A stretch of 64,000 nucleotides of DNA from Enterocloster clostridioformis (GCF_020297485.1 NZ_JAIWZC010000001.1:3348001-3412000), one strand, 5' to 3'; positions 1 to 9,519 are shown, counted from the first letter of the stretch. Translations and numbers: made by a program. Notes: generated by a model from the sequence alone, not told the origin.

Positions 1-1
1 T

Positions 2-292
2 TCCGGAAAGCTTTCTGAGGATCTTATTATCCTGTGTGTAAAAGATAACGGAACCGGTATGACAAAAGAACAGATGGAACAGATCTTAAAGCCTAAGACA
101 CATGCAGAAAAAGGCTATGTTTTCTCCGGACTGGGTGTATGCAATGTAGAAGAACGGATCCGGCTTGCATATGGCCCTGATTACGGATTAGTATATAACA
201 GTGACGGCTATTCCTATACGGAAGTAACGATCACTTTTCCCCGACACCAGAAATCAGACCCATTTTTATTACAGAAAGAAGCAAAACAATGA
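2..292 (+). CDS. Sensor histidine kinase, YesM/LytS-like (C-terminal fragment)
   Basis: Only the last 96 codons are present; the gene begins left of the window. The reading frame is open from base 2. The fragment is the end of a HATPase_c domain: the N/G1-type motif DNGTGM is visible, followed by the G2-like GLGVCNVEERI typical of YesM/LytS-type kinases, in which a short Gly-Leu-Gly-x-x-Asn loop precedes a helix. Known family role: membrane sensor that autophosphorylates and passes phosphate to a paired AraC-type regulator. The stop codon overlaps the next start (ATGA), so the regulator downstream is translationally coupled and is the likely partner. The signal sensed cannot be inferred because the sensor part is missing. 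Confidence 0.85.
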   Translation, partial: SGKLSEDLIILCVKDNGTGMTKEQMEQILKPKTHAEKGYVFSGLGVCNVEERIRLAYGPDYGLVYNSDGYSYTEVTITFPRHQKSDPFLLQKEAKQ

Positions 293-1833
293 TAAAAATA
301 CTGATCGCAGATGATGAACCACTGGTAAGAGCCGGTATTAAGGCAGTAATCCCCTGGAATGATCATGGTTTTGATGTAATTGGAGAAGTCTCCGATGGAA
401 ACGAAGCTTATGAAAAAATCCTGGCCCTGAAACCCGATATACTGATCACAGACATAAAAATGCCTGGAATGGATGGTATCACGCTGCTTAAAAAGTTAAA
501 ACAGGAGAAAGTTCCCATACAATCAGTGGTGCTCAGCTGCTTTGACGAATTTGAACTCGTCAGAGAAGCCATGAAATACGGCGCCCGGGACTATATCCTG
601 AAATTATCCATTGACCCGGCAAAGATCCTGGAAGTTCTCGGTGAGATCCGGCAGGATCTGGCTGACCTGCCGGAAAATGAGCCGCATTTTTCTTTAAATA
701 CTGATGATCTGAAATATCTCTTTATAAAAAAACTGCAGAACCGGGGATTCACCTCAGATGAACAGATAGAAAATGTGCTCCACAACATTCAGCTGACTAT
801 TTCCCTGAAAAATTATTACCTGATGCGTTTTACCTTTGAACCGGAAACAGCCAAAATACCGGATGACAACCGCAGAAAAATGATTTATAATCTGTTGAAC
901 CAGCTTTGCCAGCGCTACCCTGGGAATGAACTGTTCTCCCTGGATGAAAAAGGATATCTGATCATACAAAATGCAGAAAAAAATGATTTTCTCTGCCGTC
1001 AGATTTCTGCAGCCATGAAGCAGTATGCCAACCAGACCGTATATTTCGGCATAAGTCCCAGATTGAAGGATTATTCAGTGTTTAAAGACGGATTAAAACA
1101 GGCGGAAGATACATTAAACACCTGTGTTTTTTATGAACAAACAGAACCTTTGACTTTCCGGATGCTTACATCTGCAGGTTTCCCATTTATTACCAGCTGC
1201 CTGGCCCAGAAGCTTTATATTTCTCTTTCCTCCGGCAACACAGAGAAATCCTGTGAGCTGATTTCCCGCTTTTTGCTCTGGCTGAAAAGCGGACTGTTCT
1301 TTTCTTCCCTCTGCTATTCTTATCTGGAGGAGATCCTGAATATTTATGTGCGGGTAGCAAGAGAACAGAATTTTTCCATTTACCAGATGCAGGACGGTGA
1401 AGCCGACATTTTCAGCCGGATCCGCCAGACGCACACCCTTCGCTCCTGCGAACAGGTCTTGTCCGGCTTTACCAGAAAGTTTACGGAATTCATCCGTGAA
1501 AAACGTTCCGGTGAACGCTCCGAAATCCTGAAGATCAAAGAATACCTGCAGCTTCATTACAGTGAAAATATTGACCTGAACCTGATTGCAGAACTGGTAA
1601 ATATTACGCCGTCCCACTTAAGCAACCTTTTTAAAAAGGAAACGGGAGTGAATTTTTCCACTTATCTCACGGATGTCCGGATGAAGGCAGCCAGGAAGCT
1701 TTTACAGTCGCCGGAATTTCTGATCTATGAGGTTGCAGAAAAAACCGGATATTCCAATGCAGGATATTTTGGAAAAGCTTTTAAAAAATATTGGGGTATA
1801 TCCCCGGAAGAATTTAAAAAAGAACAACGTTAG
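289..1833 (+). CDS. YesN-like response regulator, REC + AraC-type HTH
   Basis: This is a 514-residue regulator. Residues 1-120 form a receiver domain with the acidic pair near residues 8-9 and the phosphoacceptor Asp55 in DILITDIKMPG. A long middle region follows, typical of YesN proteins. The last 100 residues are an AraC/XylS DNA-binding domain with the two helix-turn-helix units, including NITPSHLSNLFKKETG and the C-terminal GYSNAGYFGKAFKKYWG signature. It overlaps the upstream kinase fragment by ATGA. Co-location with a sulfatase maturase suggests, as inference, control of a sulfated-glycan utilisation set lying left of the window. Base composition is lower in GC than the genes after 3 kb. 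Confidence 0.93.
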   Translation: MIKILIADDEPLVRAGIKAVIPWNDHGFDVIGEVSDGNEAYEKILALKPDILITDIKMPGMDGITLLKKLKQEKVPIQSVVLSCFDEFELVREAMKYGARDYILKLSIDPAKILEVLGEIRQDLADLPENEPHFSLNTDDLKYLFIKKLQNRGFTSDEQIENVLHNIQLTISLKNYYLMRFTFEPETAKIPDDNRRKMIYNLLNQLCQRYPGNELFSLDEKGYLIIQNAEKNDFLCRQISAAMKQYANQTVYFGISPRLKDYSVFKDGLKQAEDTLNTCVFYEQTEPLTFRMLTSAGFPFITSCLAQKLYISLSSGNTEKSCELISRFLLWLKSGLFFSSLCYSYLEEILNIYVRVAREQNFSIYQMQDGEADIFSRIRQTHTLRSCEQVLSGFTRKFTEFIREKRSGERSEILKIKEYLQLHYSENIDLNLIAELVNITPSHLSNLFKKETGVNFSTYLTDVRMKAARKLLQSPEFLIYEVAEKTGYSNAGYFGKAFKKYWGISPEEFKKEQR

Positions 1834-1846
1834 GAGTTTACATACT

Positions 1847-2968
1847 ATGCCGGCTATCAGCGTACTTATCAAGCCATCCTCCGGGATGTGCAATATGCAT
1901 TGTGATTATTGTTTTTATTGTGATGAAGCCCAGAAACGGCTTCAGAAGTCTTATGGATTTATGTCTGAAGAAACTTTAAAAAATGTGATCCGCAAGACAA
2001 TCCTGCGGGCAGAAGGTGCTGTTGCCTATGCTTTTCAGGGCGGTGAGCCTACCCTTCGGGGAATTGATTTCTTTAAGAAAGCCATTGCTTATGAAACCCA
2101 GTATAACCGATACCATATACAGGTCCGCAATGCATTACAGACAAACGGATATCTGTTGGACGATGAATGGTGCCGCTTTTTAAAGGAAAATCATTTTCTG
2201 GTAGGTTTGTCTTTAGACGGGACAAAAGAAACCAATGACATGTACCGCCATGCTTCCGGCTGTGAATCTGTTTTTGACCGGATCTTCCAGGCTGCAAAAC
2301 TGCTGGAAAAGCACGGAGTGGATTTTAATATCCTTACAGTAGTAACCAATAATACCGCTGCCCATATAAAAGAGATCTATGAGTTTTATCGGAAACAGAA
2401 CTGGGACTACCAGCAGTATATTGCCTGCCTTGATCCCTTAGATGAAGAGCACGGGAAGAATTCCTATGCCCTCTCTCCTGAGCAGTACAAGGATTTCCTG
2501 ATCACTTTATTCCATCTCTGGTACGAAGACTGGAAGAAGGGCTGCCAGCCTTATATCCGCCAGTTTGAAAATTATATTGGCATCCTCATGGGCTACCGCC
2601 CGGAAGCCTGTGATCAGTGCGGTGTATGCAATATCCAGAATGCAGTGGAAGCAGACGGCAGCGTTTATCCCTGTGATTTCTATGTATTGGATGAATACCG
2701 GCTGGGAAATTTTAATACGGATCAGCTGGATAGCATTGACCGGCGCCGTCAGGAAATCGGATTTATTGAACGTTCTAAAAAATTAAAAGATTCCTGCCTT
2801 TCCTGTTCCTATTACAATATCTGCCGGGGCGGCTGCCAGAGAAACCGGGATCTGGATCCTGAAAGCGGACTTTATGACAATTATTTCTGTGAAAGCTACC
2901 GCATATTCTTTGATGCCTGTCTGCCTCTTATGGAGGAGATTGCGAAAAAACAGAGTACTGAACGATAA
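1847..2968 (+). CDS. Anaerobic sulfatase-maturating enzyme, radical SAM/SPASM
   Basis: Members of this family oxidise a Cys or Ser of a sulfatase active site to formylglycine using S-adenosylmethionine and iron-sulfur clusters. The radical-SAM motif CNMHCDYC (residues 15-22) binds the first cluster. The C-terminal SPASM region carries the auxiliary-cluster cysteines, including CDQCGVC, the PCDFYVLD segment and the CLSCSYYNICRGGC block; this layout is diagnostic for anSME. The frame is open back into the preceding gene, but the ATG at 1847 has a TAGGAG ribosome site 10 bases upstream and gives the family N-terminus MPAISVLIKPSSGMCNMHC. Length 373 aa is normal. No sulfatase is in the window, so its substrate is probably encoded to the left. 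Confidence 0.92.
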   Translation: MPAISVLIKPSSGMCNMHCDYCFYCDEAQKRLQKSYGFMSEETLKNVIRKTILRAEGAVAYAFQGGEPTLRGIDFFKKAIAYETQYNRYHIQVRNALQTNGYLLDDEWCRFLKENHFLVGLSLDGTKETNDMYRHASGCESVFDRIFQAAKLLEKHGVDFNILTVVTNNTAAHIKEIYEFYRKQNWDYQQYIACLDPLDEEHGKNSYALSPEQYKDFLITLFHLWYEDWKKGCQPYIRQFENYIGILMGYRPEACDQCGVCNIQNAVEADGSVYPCDFYVLDEYRLGNFNTDQLDSIDRRRQEIGFIERSKKLKDSCLSCSYYNICRGGCQRNRDLDPESGLYDNYFCESYRIFFDACLPLMEEIAKKQSTER

Positions 2969-2991
2969 GCCGGATTACTTTTACATTAAGC

Positions 2992-3028
2992 GAATCCCCA
3001 AGTCTTGCACGACCTAGGGATTCTTTTA
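2992..3028 (+). terminator. Probable terminator after the sulfatase maturase gene
   Basis: A 7-bp stem GAATCCC/GGGATTC (2992-2998 with 3017-3023) is followed by TTTT. The loop is long (18 bases) with a weak inner 3-bp stem, so strength is uncertain. It lies between convergent genes (maturase and ppk). Confidence 0.5.
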
Positions 3029-3053
3029 GAAACGATTCTTTTTGGAACGTTAC

Positions 3054-5411
3054 CTAATTACTGCTCATAACCGGCTTAAACACCCTGCTCCTGGCCGGAT
3101 CCTCCTCATCTGCGGACTCCTTAGCCATAAGGACAGCTTCCCTGCAGAACTGCTCCTGGGAATTGACCAGGACCTTGCCCCTCTTATCCTCCTTCTCGTA
3201 ACTGCCGTCCGGCTGAAGTATATGGGCCTTTACATTGTCCTCCAGCTCCACTTCCAGAATATGGATTACCTTTTCCCTTAATATCTCGTCCTCAACAGGG
3301 AACATGATTTCCACCCGGCGGTCTAAGTTCCTGGGCATCCAGTCCGCGCTGCCCATGTATACCTCCGGGCTTGCGTCATTGAAGAAATAAAAGATACGGC
3401 TGTGCTCCAGAAAGTTGCCTACAATGGAGCGCACGGATATGTTCTCGCTGAGTCCCGGCACACCTGCCTTCAGGCAGCAGATGCCGCGGATAATCATTTC
3501 CACCTTGACTCCCGCGCAGGACGCCTCATACAGAGCTGTGATGATTTCCTTGTCACACAGGGAATTCATCTTGGCCATAATGTGGGCCGGCCGGCCGGCC
3601 CTGGCATGCTCCGTCTCCCTGCGTATCATGCGCAGGAACCTTCCCCTGAGCCAGAGGGGGGCCACAGACAGCTTATTCCAGGCCAGAGGCTCGGAATAAC
3701 CGGACAGCATGTTGAATACGGCGGTGGCGTCCTCCCCTATCTGGGGATTGCAGGTAAGTATGCCGCAGTCCGTGTAAAGCTTGGCCGTGGAATCATTGTA
3801 ATTGCCGGTGCCCAGATGTACATAGCGGCGGATTCCATCCTCCTCCATCCTTACCACCAGGGTAATCTTGCTGTGGGTCTTAAGGCCCACCAGACCGTAA
3901 ATCACATGGCATCCGGCCTTCTCAAGCATCTTTGCCCAGTTGATATTGTTCTCCTCGTCAAAACGGGCTTTCAGCTCCACCAGCACCGACACCTGCTTGC
4001 CATTGTCCGCTGCCTCCGCCAGAGCCGCAATAATGGGAGAATTTCCGCTGACACGGTACAGGGTCTGCTTGATGGCCAGGACCTCCGAATCCCTTGCGGC
4101 GCTGCGCACAAAGTTCACCACCGGATCAAAGCTCTGATATGGATGGTGAAGCAGAATATCGCCTTTCCTGATATTGGTGAATATATCATCCTCATTCATA
4201 AGGGCCGGCACGGGCTGGGGCACATACCGGGGCGCCTTGAACAGTTCAAAGCCTTCCAGTCCGTACATCTTCATAAGGAATGTCAGGTCCAGGGGACCGT
4301 TAATCTCAAAGATATCCTGGCTGTTAATGGACAATTCCTTTCGGAGGATTTTAAGGAGGCGCTTATCCACATTGTCCTCTATTTCCAGGCGGATGGCCTC
4401 GCCCCACTGACGTTTCTTAAGCTGCTTCTGGATTTCCTCCAGCAGGTCCACGGCCTCCTCCTCGTCTATGGTAAGGTCGGCGTTCCTCATGATGCGGAAT
4501 GGATGGGAGGCCACAATGTCATAATTGAGGAACAATGCAGGCATGTTCCGCTCTATGATTTCCTCCAGAAGGATGACCACCCTCTGCTCCTTGCCGTCCT
4601 CGTCTATCTCCCTGGGCAGCTCCACAATCCTGGAAATGACCGAAGGAACCTGCACCATGGCGAATTCCAGTTCCTCATCCTCACCACTCTTCTTTTTCAA
4701 AAGGGCGGCAATGTTCAGCGTCTTGTTCCGTATCAGCGGGAAGGGCCTGGAGGAATCAAAGGCCATGGGCGTCAGGACCGGATATACGTTCTTCTTAAAA
4801 TACTCGTCCGCATATGCCGCTTCTTCCCCGGTCATATCCTCATGTTCTGTTATGATGCGCAGCCCGTTCTGTCTTAAGGCGGGCACCAGGGAACGGTTAT
4901 AGGTGGAATACTGCATCTCCACCAGCTCATGGGTCCTCTCGCTGATCCGGTCCAGCTGTTCCTGGGGCGTCAGGCCCGCAATGTCGGGCTTGGTGTACTT
5001 TGCGTGTACCATGTCCTTTAAGGAGGCCACCCGTACCATATAAAACTCGTCCAGGTTGGAGGCGGTTATGCTCAGGAATTTAAGACGCTCAAAAAGCGGG
5101 ATGCTCTTGTCCCTGGACTCGCTGAGCACACGGTAGTTGAATTCCAGCCAGCTCAGTTCACGGTTAACATAATTCGTCGGATCCGCCGCAAAATCAATGG
5201 CTGCTGCTTCCTGTCCGGCCGCGGTATTTCCCTGAGCCGTATTATCCGCCTTACTCCCGGACTCTGCCTTAATCCCGGCATTTCGCCTGGATGAGCCGCC
5301 TTTTACCGAAGCTGCCCTTAATGTATCGGATTTCTCCGCTTTATTTTTCTCTACTTTAGCTTTCTCTGTCTTGGATTTAGATGCCTGAGGCTTTCCAGCT
5401 GATTCTGCCAT
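3054..5411 (-). CDS. ppk1: Polyphosphate kinase 1
   Basis: PPK1 reversibly transfers the terminal phosphate of ATP to polyphosphate. The core begins near residue 83 with NRELSWLEFNYRVL. Two phospholipase-D-like catalytic modules follow, containing KTHSKITLVVR and YVHLGTGNYNDSTAKLYTD; conserved His residues in these segments include the autophosphorylation site. The protein is 785 aa, longer than the usual 680-720, because of an N-terminal extension of about 80 residues rich in Lys, Ala, Ser and Glu and predicted to be disordered. It starts 2 bp after the stop of the upstream Ppx/GppA gene, which implies one operon. An internal start nearer the core is possible, but no clearly better ribosome site was noticed. 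Confidence 0.95.
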   Translation of the reverse strand: MAESAGKPQASKSKTEKAKVEKNKAEKSDTLRAASVKGGSSRRNAGIKAESGSKADNTAQGNTAAGQEAAAIDFAADPTNYVNRELSWLEFNYRVLSESRDKSIPLFERLKFLSITASNLDEFYMVRVASLKDMVHAKYTKPDIAGLTPQEQLDRISERTHELVEMQYSTYNRSLVPALRQNGLRIITEHEDMTGEEAAYADEYFKKNVYPVLTPMAFDSSRPFPLIRNKTLNIAALLKKKSGEDEELEFAMVQVPSVISRIVELPREIDEDGKEQRVVILLEEIIERNMPALFLNYDIVASHPFRIMRNADLTIDEEEAVDLLEEIQKQLKKRQWGEAIRLEIEDNVDKRLLKILRKELSINSQDIFEINGPLDLTFLMKMYGLEGFELFKAPRYVPQPVPALMNEDDIFTNIRKGDILLHHPYQSFDPVVNFVRSAARDSEVLAIKQTLYRVSGNSPIIAALAEAADNGKQVSVLVELKARFDEENNINWAKMLEKAGCHVIYGLVGLKTHSKITLVVRMEEDGIRRYVHLGTGNYNDSTAKLYTDCGILTCNPQIGEDATAVFNMLSGYSEPLAWNKLSVAPLWLRGRFLRMIRRETEHARAGRPAHIMAKMNSLCDKEIITALYEASCAGVKVEMIIRGICCLKAGVPGLSENISVRSIVGNFLEHSRIFYFFNDASPEVYMGSADWMPRNLDRRVEIMFPVEDEILREKVIHILEVELEDNVKAHILQPDGSYEKEDKRGKVLVNSQEQFCREAVLMAKESADEEDPARSRVFKPVMSSN

Positions 5412-5413
5412 AT

Positions 5414-6979
5414 CTACACCCTCCTTTTCTGTCTGAGTATCGGCCTTATGCCAAATATCTCTTCAAAGAAATCCGCCTTCTGTTCAAAGGATGCGGCTTC
5501 CAACGCCATATTTCCCGGATAACCGGTGGTGATTACCAGTTCATTTTCCCGGATAGCCATGCGGCAGTCCACCAGCTTTCCCCTGTGGCTGCGGTCCATG
5601 GAATTGGCCAGACGCAGGATGGCTGTCAGCTTGGCAATGAGGATGGTGATGGCGTTGCGGCTCATTCCTGCATCCTCCTCCTGATGTACCTGGGTCTCCA
5701 GCTGTACCTTGTCATAATCGAAATCACGGATATTATACCGCACCACATTGGCGATGATTTCCCGCTCCAGATGACTCAGGCCGATGATTTCCGTGGACAT
5801 GATGATGTTATAGGAGCATTCGTTGGAATTCCTTATGCTTATAAACTTTCCGCAGGCATGGAGCAGCACCGCAATCTGAAGCATCAGCCGCTCCCGCTGT
5901 CCCAGTCCGTGGAACTTCTTCATGTTGTCAAAAATACCCAGGGCATACTGTTCCAGCACCTGATTATGGCTGGTATGGCACTTGTAGCGCTTTGCAATGT
6001 TCCTGGACGCAGCCAGGATATCGTTCTCGAAATTGTGGCTGAACTTGACCAGCTTGTTCTCGTTGGCATATTCCGCCGCAATACCGTCACAGAGGCGGAT
6101 ACCGGGCACCCAGAACATTTCAGCGCCCGTCAGCTCCAGAATCCGTTTGTATACCACCACACTTGGCAGAAGCAGGGATGCGTACTCGCTGTTGACCCCA
6201 AAGCGCTCCTCGATCTGATCCGTTGTCATCTGGCACATGCGCTCGTAGAAACGGTTCATAGCGGCCGCGTCCACCTTATCCCCGCAGGTATTAAGGTCCG
6301 GCCTGTTGATGATATAGAGGATATTTTCCCCAATACCAATGAGATTTGTGATTTCCCTGTCCTTCAGGTACATCTTGCGGAAGGTAAACAGTTCATTGTC
6401 CACAATCTCCTCTATATGCTGCTTGTGTTCTTCCACGGTAGCCGGTATCCTGGCCAGCAGCCCCCTTACGCGAAGGGTGCCCAGGGGCAGGTTTTGGGTG
6501 GTCACCAGGGAATCCTTGTCAAAAAGGGACAGCTGCGCGCTTCCGAATCCCACATCCACGATGGCGGTCCCCTTTTGAATGATTTTATTAAATTCTGCTG
6601 CCTTGGCAGCTATGGCCTTATAGCTGATGAACCGCTGCTCTGAATTACTGATGATGCGCACAGTCAGCCCTGTCCTCACCCGGATCTGGTCCAGGATTAT
6701 CTGGCGGTTGTGCGCCTCCCTCATGGCGCTGGTTGCATATGCCCTGTAGTCCCTTACCTTATAGGACTTCATAATCTGGACAAACTCCTCCAGTACCTGG
6801 CACATCTCCTCCACCAGCCCATAGCTTATCTTGCCTGTGCTGTAGGTATCTCTTCCAAGAGCTATTACATGGCGTACATGGTCAATACGCTGGATTCCTG
6901 TCTTATAGGACATCTCATAGATACCCAGCTCCAGCTCAAATGAACCCACATCAATCGCCGCAAATGTCCGAACTGCCAC
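5414..6979 (-). CDS. ppx: Ppx/GppA-family exopolyphosphatase with C-terminal HD-like domain
   Basis: The family hydrolyses polyphosphate or pppGpp. The actin-like ATPase fold is seen in the phosphate-1 motif AAIDVGSFELELGIYE near the N-terminus and in the later phosphate-binding loop IVDVGFGSAQLSLFD, where the canonical DVGGGSTE is altered (G to F). The second half (from about residue 320) resembles the HD-like domain of long Ppx proteins, with SHNQVLEQYALGIFD and LLHACGKF. Length 521 aa fits that class. The gene is 2 bp upstream of ppk1 and co-transcribed, a pairing that balances polyphosphate synthesis and breakdown. The altered loop leaves open whether it acts on polyphosphate, pppGpp or another phosphate ester. 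Confidence 0.87.
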   Translation of the reverse strand: MAVRTFAAIDVGSFELELGIYEMSYKTGIQRIDHVRHVIALGRDTYSTGKISYGLVEEMCQVLEEFVQIMKSYKVRDYRAYATSAMREAHNRQIILDQIRVRTGLTVRIISNSEQRFISYKAIAAKAAEFNKIIQKGTAIVDVGFGSAQLSLFDKDSLVTTQNLPLGTLRVRGLLARIPATVEEHKQHIEEIVDNELFTFRKMYLKDREITNLIGIGENILYIINRPDLNTCGDKVDAAAMNRFYERMCQMTTDQIEERFGVNSEYASLLLPSVVVYKRILELTGAEMFWVPGIRLCDGIAAEYANENKLVKFSHNFENDILAASRNIAKRYKCHTSHNQVLEQYALGIFDNMKKFHGLGQRERLMLQIAVLLHACGKFISIRNSNECSYNIIMSTEIIGLSHLEREIIANVVRYNIRDFDYDKVQLETQVHQEEDAGMSRNAITILIAKLTAILRLANSMDRSHRGKLVDCRMAIRENELVITTGYPGNMALEAASFEQKADFFEEIFGIRPILRQKRRV

Positions 6980-7061
6980 TTTTTTTCAACTCCTTATAGG
7001 TAGACTCATGGTTATTATAAACGGCCTCCTCCCATCATACATCGAAAGGCGGTAAAAACTA

Positions 7062-7092
7062 TGTAAAATTTGCGTAAAGCAGGGACGCAAAT
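7062..7092 (-). terminator. Terminator after the DUF815 gene
   Basis: A perfect 8-bp stem ATTTGCGT/ACGCAAAT (7085-7092 with 7068-7075) with a 9-base loop is followed on the minus strand by TTTACAT. It lies just after the DUF815 stop and before the ppx start, separating the two transcription units. Confidence 0.6.
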
Positions 7093-7095
7093 AAC

Positions 7096-8364
7096 CTACC
7101 GCCTTGCCTTCAGATGGGTTATGAACTGTGCGGCCGTTCTTCCCGACAAACCTCCGTGGCTCAGCTCCCACTTGTTGGCCTCGGCAAAGAGCTCCTGCTC
7201 CGGCATATCAAAGCCATGGCGATCCGCCAGCGTTTTTACTATGGTCTCAAACTGTCTCTTATCCGGCGAGCCGTAATAGATGGTTACCCCGAACCTGGCT
7301 GCCAGAGACAGCTTTTCCTGCACCGTGTCGTTGTTGTGAAGCTCGTCGTCCAGCTCCCGCTTGTCGCTGAACTTCTCACGGATAAGGTGGCGGCGGTTGG
7401 AGGTTGCATAGATAAGCACGTTGCCCGGGCGCTTGCCCAGTCCTCCCTCTAAAATCGCCTTCAGATATTTATACTCAAGTTCATAATCTTCAAATGAAAG
7501 GTCGTCCATATAAATGATGAACTTGTAATTTCTGTCCTTAATCTGCCCCAGCACATCGGACAGCCCCTTAAACTGATGCTTATATACCTCAATGATGCGC
7601 AGACCCCTGCCATAATATTCATTGAGCACCGCCTTGACGCTGGAGGACTTGCCGGTTCCCGCGTCTCCAAAGAGGAGTACGTTGTTGGCTTCCTTTCCGT
7701 CCACAAAGGCTTCTGTATTCTCTATGAGTTTCTGCTTCTGAAGTTCATAGCCCACTATGTCCTTAAAATATATATGCTCCACATTGATGATGGGATCTAT
7801 GATGACAGGCTGGCCTTCCTCCTTCTCGATGATGCGGAACGCCTTATTGAGCCCGAATTTTCCTACGCCGAATTCCCTGTAGAATTCCACCACATGGTCC
7901 TGGAACTGCCCTGCGTCCGCGGATTCCTCCAGCTGCACTGCCAGGTTCACAATCCTGTTTCTGACCCGCCGGTTAAATACACGGCTGTCCTTCCTGGCCG
8001 GCTTATAATTTTCCATAAGGGCCCACAGGCCGGAGGGTTCCAGGTTTCGTATGTCGTAATCAAACAGGGCCTTGAAGATACGGCAGTCCTCCCTGGCCAG
8101 TTCATCCAGGGAGCCGCCTGCCGGCCCTGTTATCTCGCATGTGGTAGTGTATGCATTTTCATTGTTTGCCAGACAGAAGGCCAGGAAACAATGCCAGAGG
8201 TTTCCCTCAAATCCGTACTTAACAGCCAGCTCCGCAAGGCGTCCTCCGCAGGACGCGCCGTCAGGCTCATGGCCTCCCTGTGCGTATCCCATCAGATGGG
8301 CGATATCACGAAACAGCTCCTGGTACTCCAGGTTCCTATATATTACTAAATCTTTGATATCCAT
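7096..8364 (-). CDS. DUF815-family AAA+ ATPase
   Basis: The 422-residue protein matches the DUF815 family of bacterial AAA+ proteins. A variable N-terminal half is followed by a P-loop GDAGTGKSSS (about residues 233-242), a Walker B-like segment FIIYMDDLSFE and a sensor-like IYATSNRRHL. The C-terminal part SHGGLSGRTAAQFITHL resembles an AAA lid. The family has no firmly established function; it is annotated only as an ATP-binding protein. It is 16 bp downstream of pheA in the same direction and ends the transcription unit, being followed by a terminator hairpin. Membership is clear from the sequence; the role is unknown. Confidence 0.88.
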   Translation of the reverse strand: MDIKDLVIYRNLEYQELFRDIAHLMGYAQGGHEPDGASCGGRLAELAVKYGFEGNLWHCFLAFCLANNENAYTTTCEITGPAGGSLDELAREDCRIFKALFDYDIRNLEPSGLWALMENYKPARKDSRVFNRRVRNRIVNLAVQLEESADAGQFQDHVVEFYREFGVGKFGLNKAFRIIEKEEGQPVIIDPIINVEHIYFKDIVGYELQKQKLIENTEAFVDGKEANNVLLFGDAGTGKSSSVKAVLNEYYGRGLRIIEVYKHQFKGLSDVLGQIKDRNYKFIIYMDDLSFEDYELEYKYLKAILEGGLGKRPGNVLIYATSNRRHLIREKFSDKRELDDELHNNDTVQEKLSLAARFGVTIYYGSPDKRQFETIVKTLADRHGFDMPEQELFAEANKWELSHGGLSGRTAAQFITHLKARR

Positions 8365-8380
8365 GATCTTCCCTGCCTCC

Positions 8381-9517
8381 CTAATAATTTCCCAAAATCC
8401 TCATGCTGACTGCTTCCTCGGAGATTCCTAACAGCGCGTTGCGGATTGCCGGGTCGCTCAGCGACCCCTCCACGTCCACGAAGAACCTGTATTCCCAGCT
8501 GCGTCCCTCTATGGGGCGGGATTCTATCATAAGCATGTTCACATCGTTGTAAATAAAATTTCCCAGCATATTGTACAGGGATCCGCTCTTATGTAAACCT
8601 TCAAAACAGATGCTTACCTTTCCCGCGTCCTTCCTGTACATGGGCTTCCTGGCAACGATAATGAACCTGGTGGTATTGTTCTTATTGTTGTTAATGGAGG
8701 ATTCCAGTACCTTAAGGCCGTAAAGCGCTCCTGCTGTGGGACTGGCCACGGCTGCCTGGGATATATCCCCCTCTTCCAGCACTTTCTTGGCTGCCCCGGC
8801 TGTATTCTCCACGCTTATCTGGCTCCACTGCCTGTGGGCGCCCAGATACCCGGAACACTGCATCAGTCCCTGGGGATGGGAATACACCCGCCTGATATCC
8901 TCAAGCGAGGCTTCCGGCAGGCCTAAAAGCGCGTGGTCCACCGCCACCTTTGTCTCGGCCACAATGTATATGTCATGCTTCAGCAGATTATCGTAGTTGT
9001 CAATCACGGCCCCAGCCAGGGAATTTTCAATGGGAAGCACTCCATAGTCAGCCCTTCCCTCCTCCACCTCTATCATGGCATCCTCAAAGACCGGGACATG
9101 GTATACATCGGCATCTTCGCCAAAATACTGGAGGGCGGCCCTGTGGCCGTAGGCCCCCTTCACGCCCTGGTAGACAACCCGCACGCCTTCCCGCTTCAGC
9201 TCGTCCACCATGGTAAAGCCGGTATCCCCGCCCTTGCCGTGCTCTGCCAGAAGACGGTACTGGAGCCTGCGGCTGATGGTTATAATCTGTGAAAAGAGCT
9301 CGTGTACTCCCTTCCTGTTAAATTCATTGCGGGCCATGGCGGCCACCGCGTCCAGCTTCTGCTTTTCCCGCTGCCCGTCGTAAACAGCCTTTCCCGTTCC
9401 AATCTTAAATTCAGCCACCTGGCCGCAAAGCTCCATCCGCTTCTCAAACAGTTCCACCAGCCTGGTGTCTATCTCATCCAGCCGGCCCCTGATTTCCTGT
9501 AAATCCAGATTCTCCAT
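8381..9517 (-). CDS. pheA: Bifunctional chorismate mutase / prephenate dehydratase
   Basis: The P-protein converts chorismate to prephenate and then to phenylpyruvate in phenylalanine synthesis. Residues 1-90 form an AroQ-type chorismate mutase (LQEIRGRLDEIDTRLVELFEKR). The prephenate dehydratase domain follows, from VVYQGVKGAYGHRAA, with the catalytic Thr-Arg-Phe in NNTTRFIIV. The C-terminal ACT domain includes the phenylalanine-binding ESRP motif (MLMIESRPIEGR), which predicts feedback inhibition by phenylalanine. Length 378 aa is normal. The gene starts 2 bp after the plsC stop. No T-box or attenuator was seen upstream, so transcription probably follows the plsC promoter. Confidence 0.95.
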   Translation of the reverse strand: MENLDLQEIRGRLDEIDTRLVELFEKRMELCGQVAEFKIGTGKAVYDGQREKQKLDAVAAMARNEFNRKGVHELFSQIITISRRLQYRLLAEHGKGGDTGFTMVDELKREGVRVVYQGVKGAYGHRAALQYFGEDADVYHVPVFEDAMIEVEEGRADYGVLPIENSLAGAVIDNYDNLLKHDIYIVAETKVAVDHALLGLPEASLEDIRRVYSHPQGLMQCSGYLGAHRQWSQISVENTAGAAKKVLEEGDISQAAVASPTAGALYGLKVLESSINNNKNNTTRFIIVARKPMYRKDAGKVSICFEGLHKSGSLYNMLGNFIYNDVNMLMIESRPIEGRSWEYRFFVDVEGSLSDPAIRNALLGISEEAVSMRILGNY

Positions 9518-9519
9518 GG

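Noticed and set aside
3402..4877. A 491-codon frame on the plus strand opposite ppk1
   Set aside because: It is an antisense shadow of a strongly conserved gene; no ribosome site or family match. The same applies to 5381-6643, 11438-12694 and the long frames opposite clpB, pheA and the DUF815 gene.
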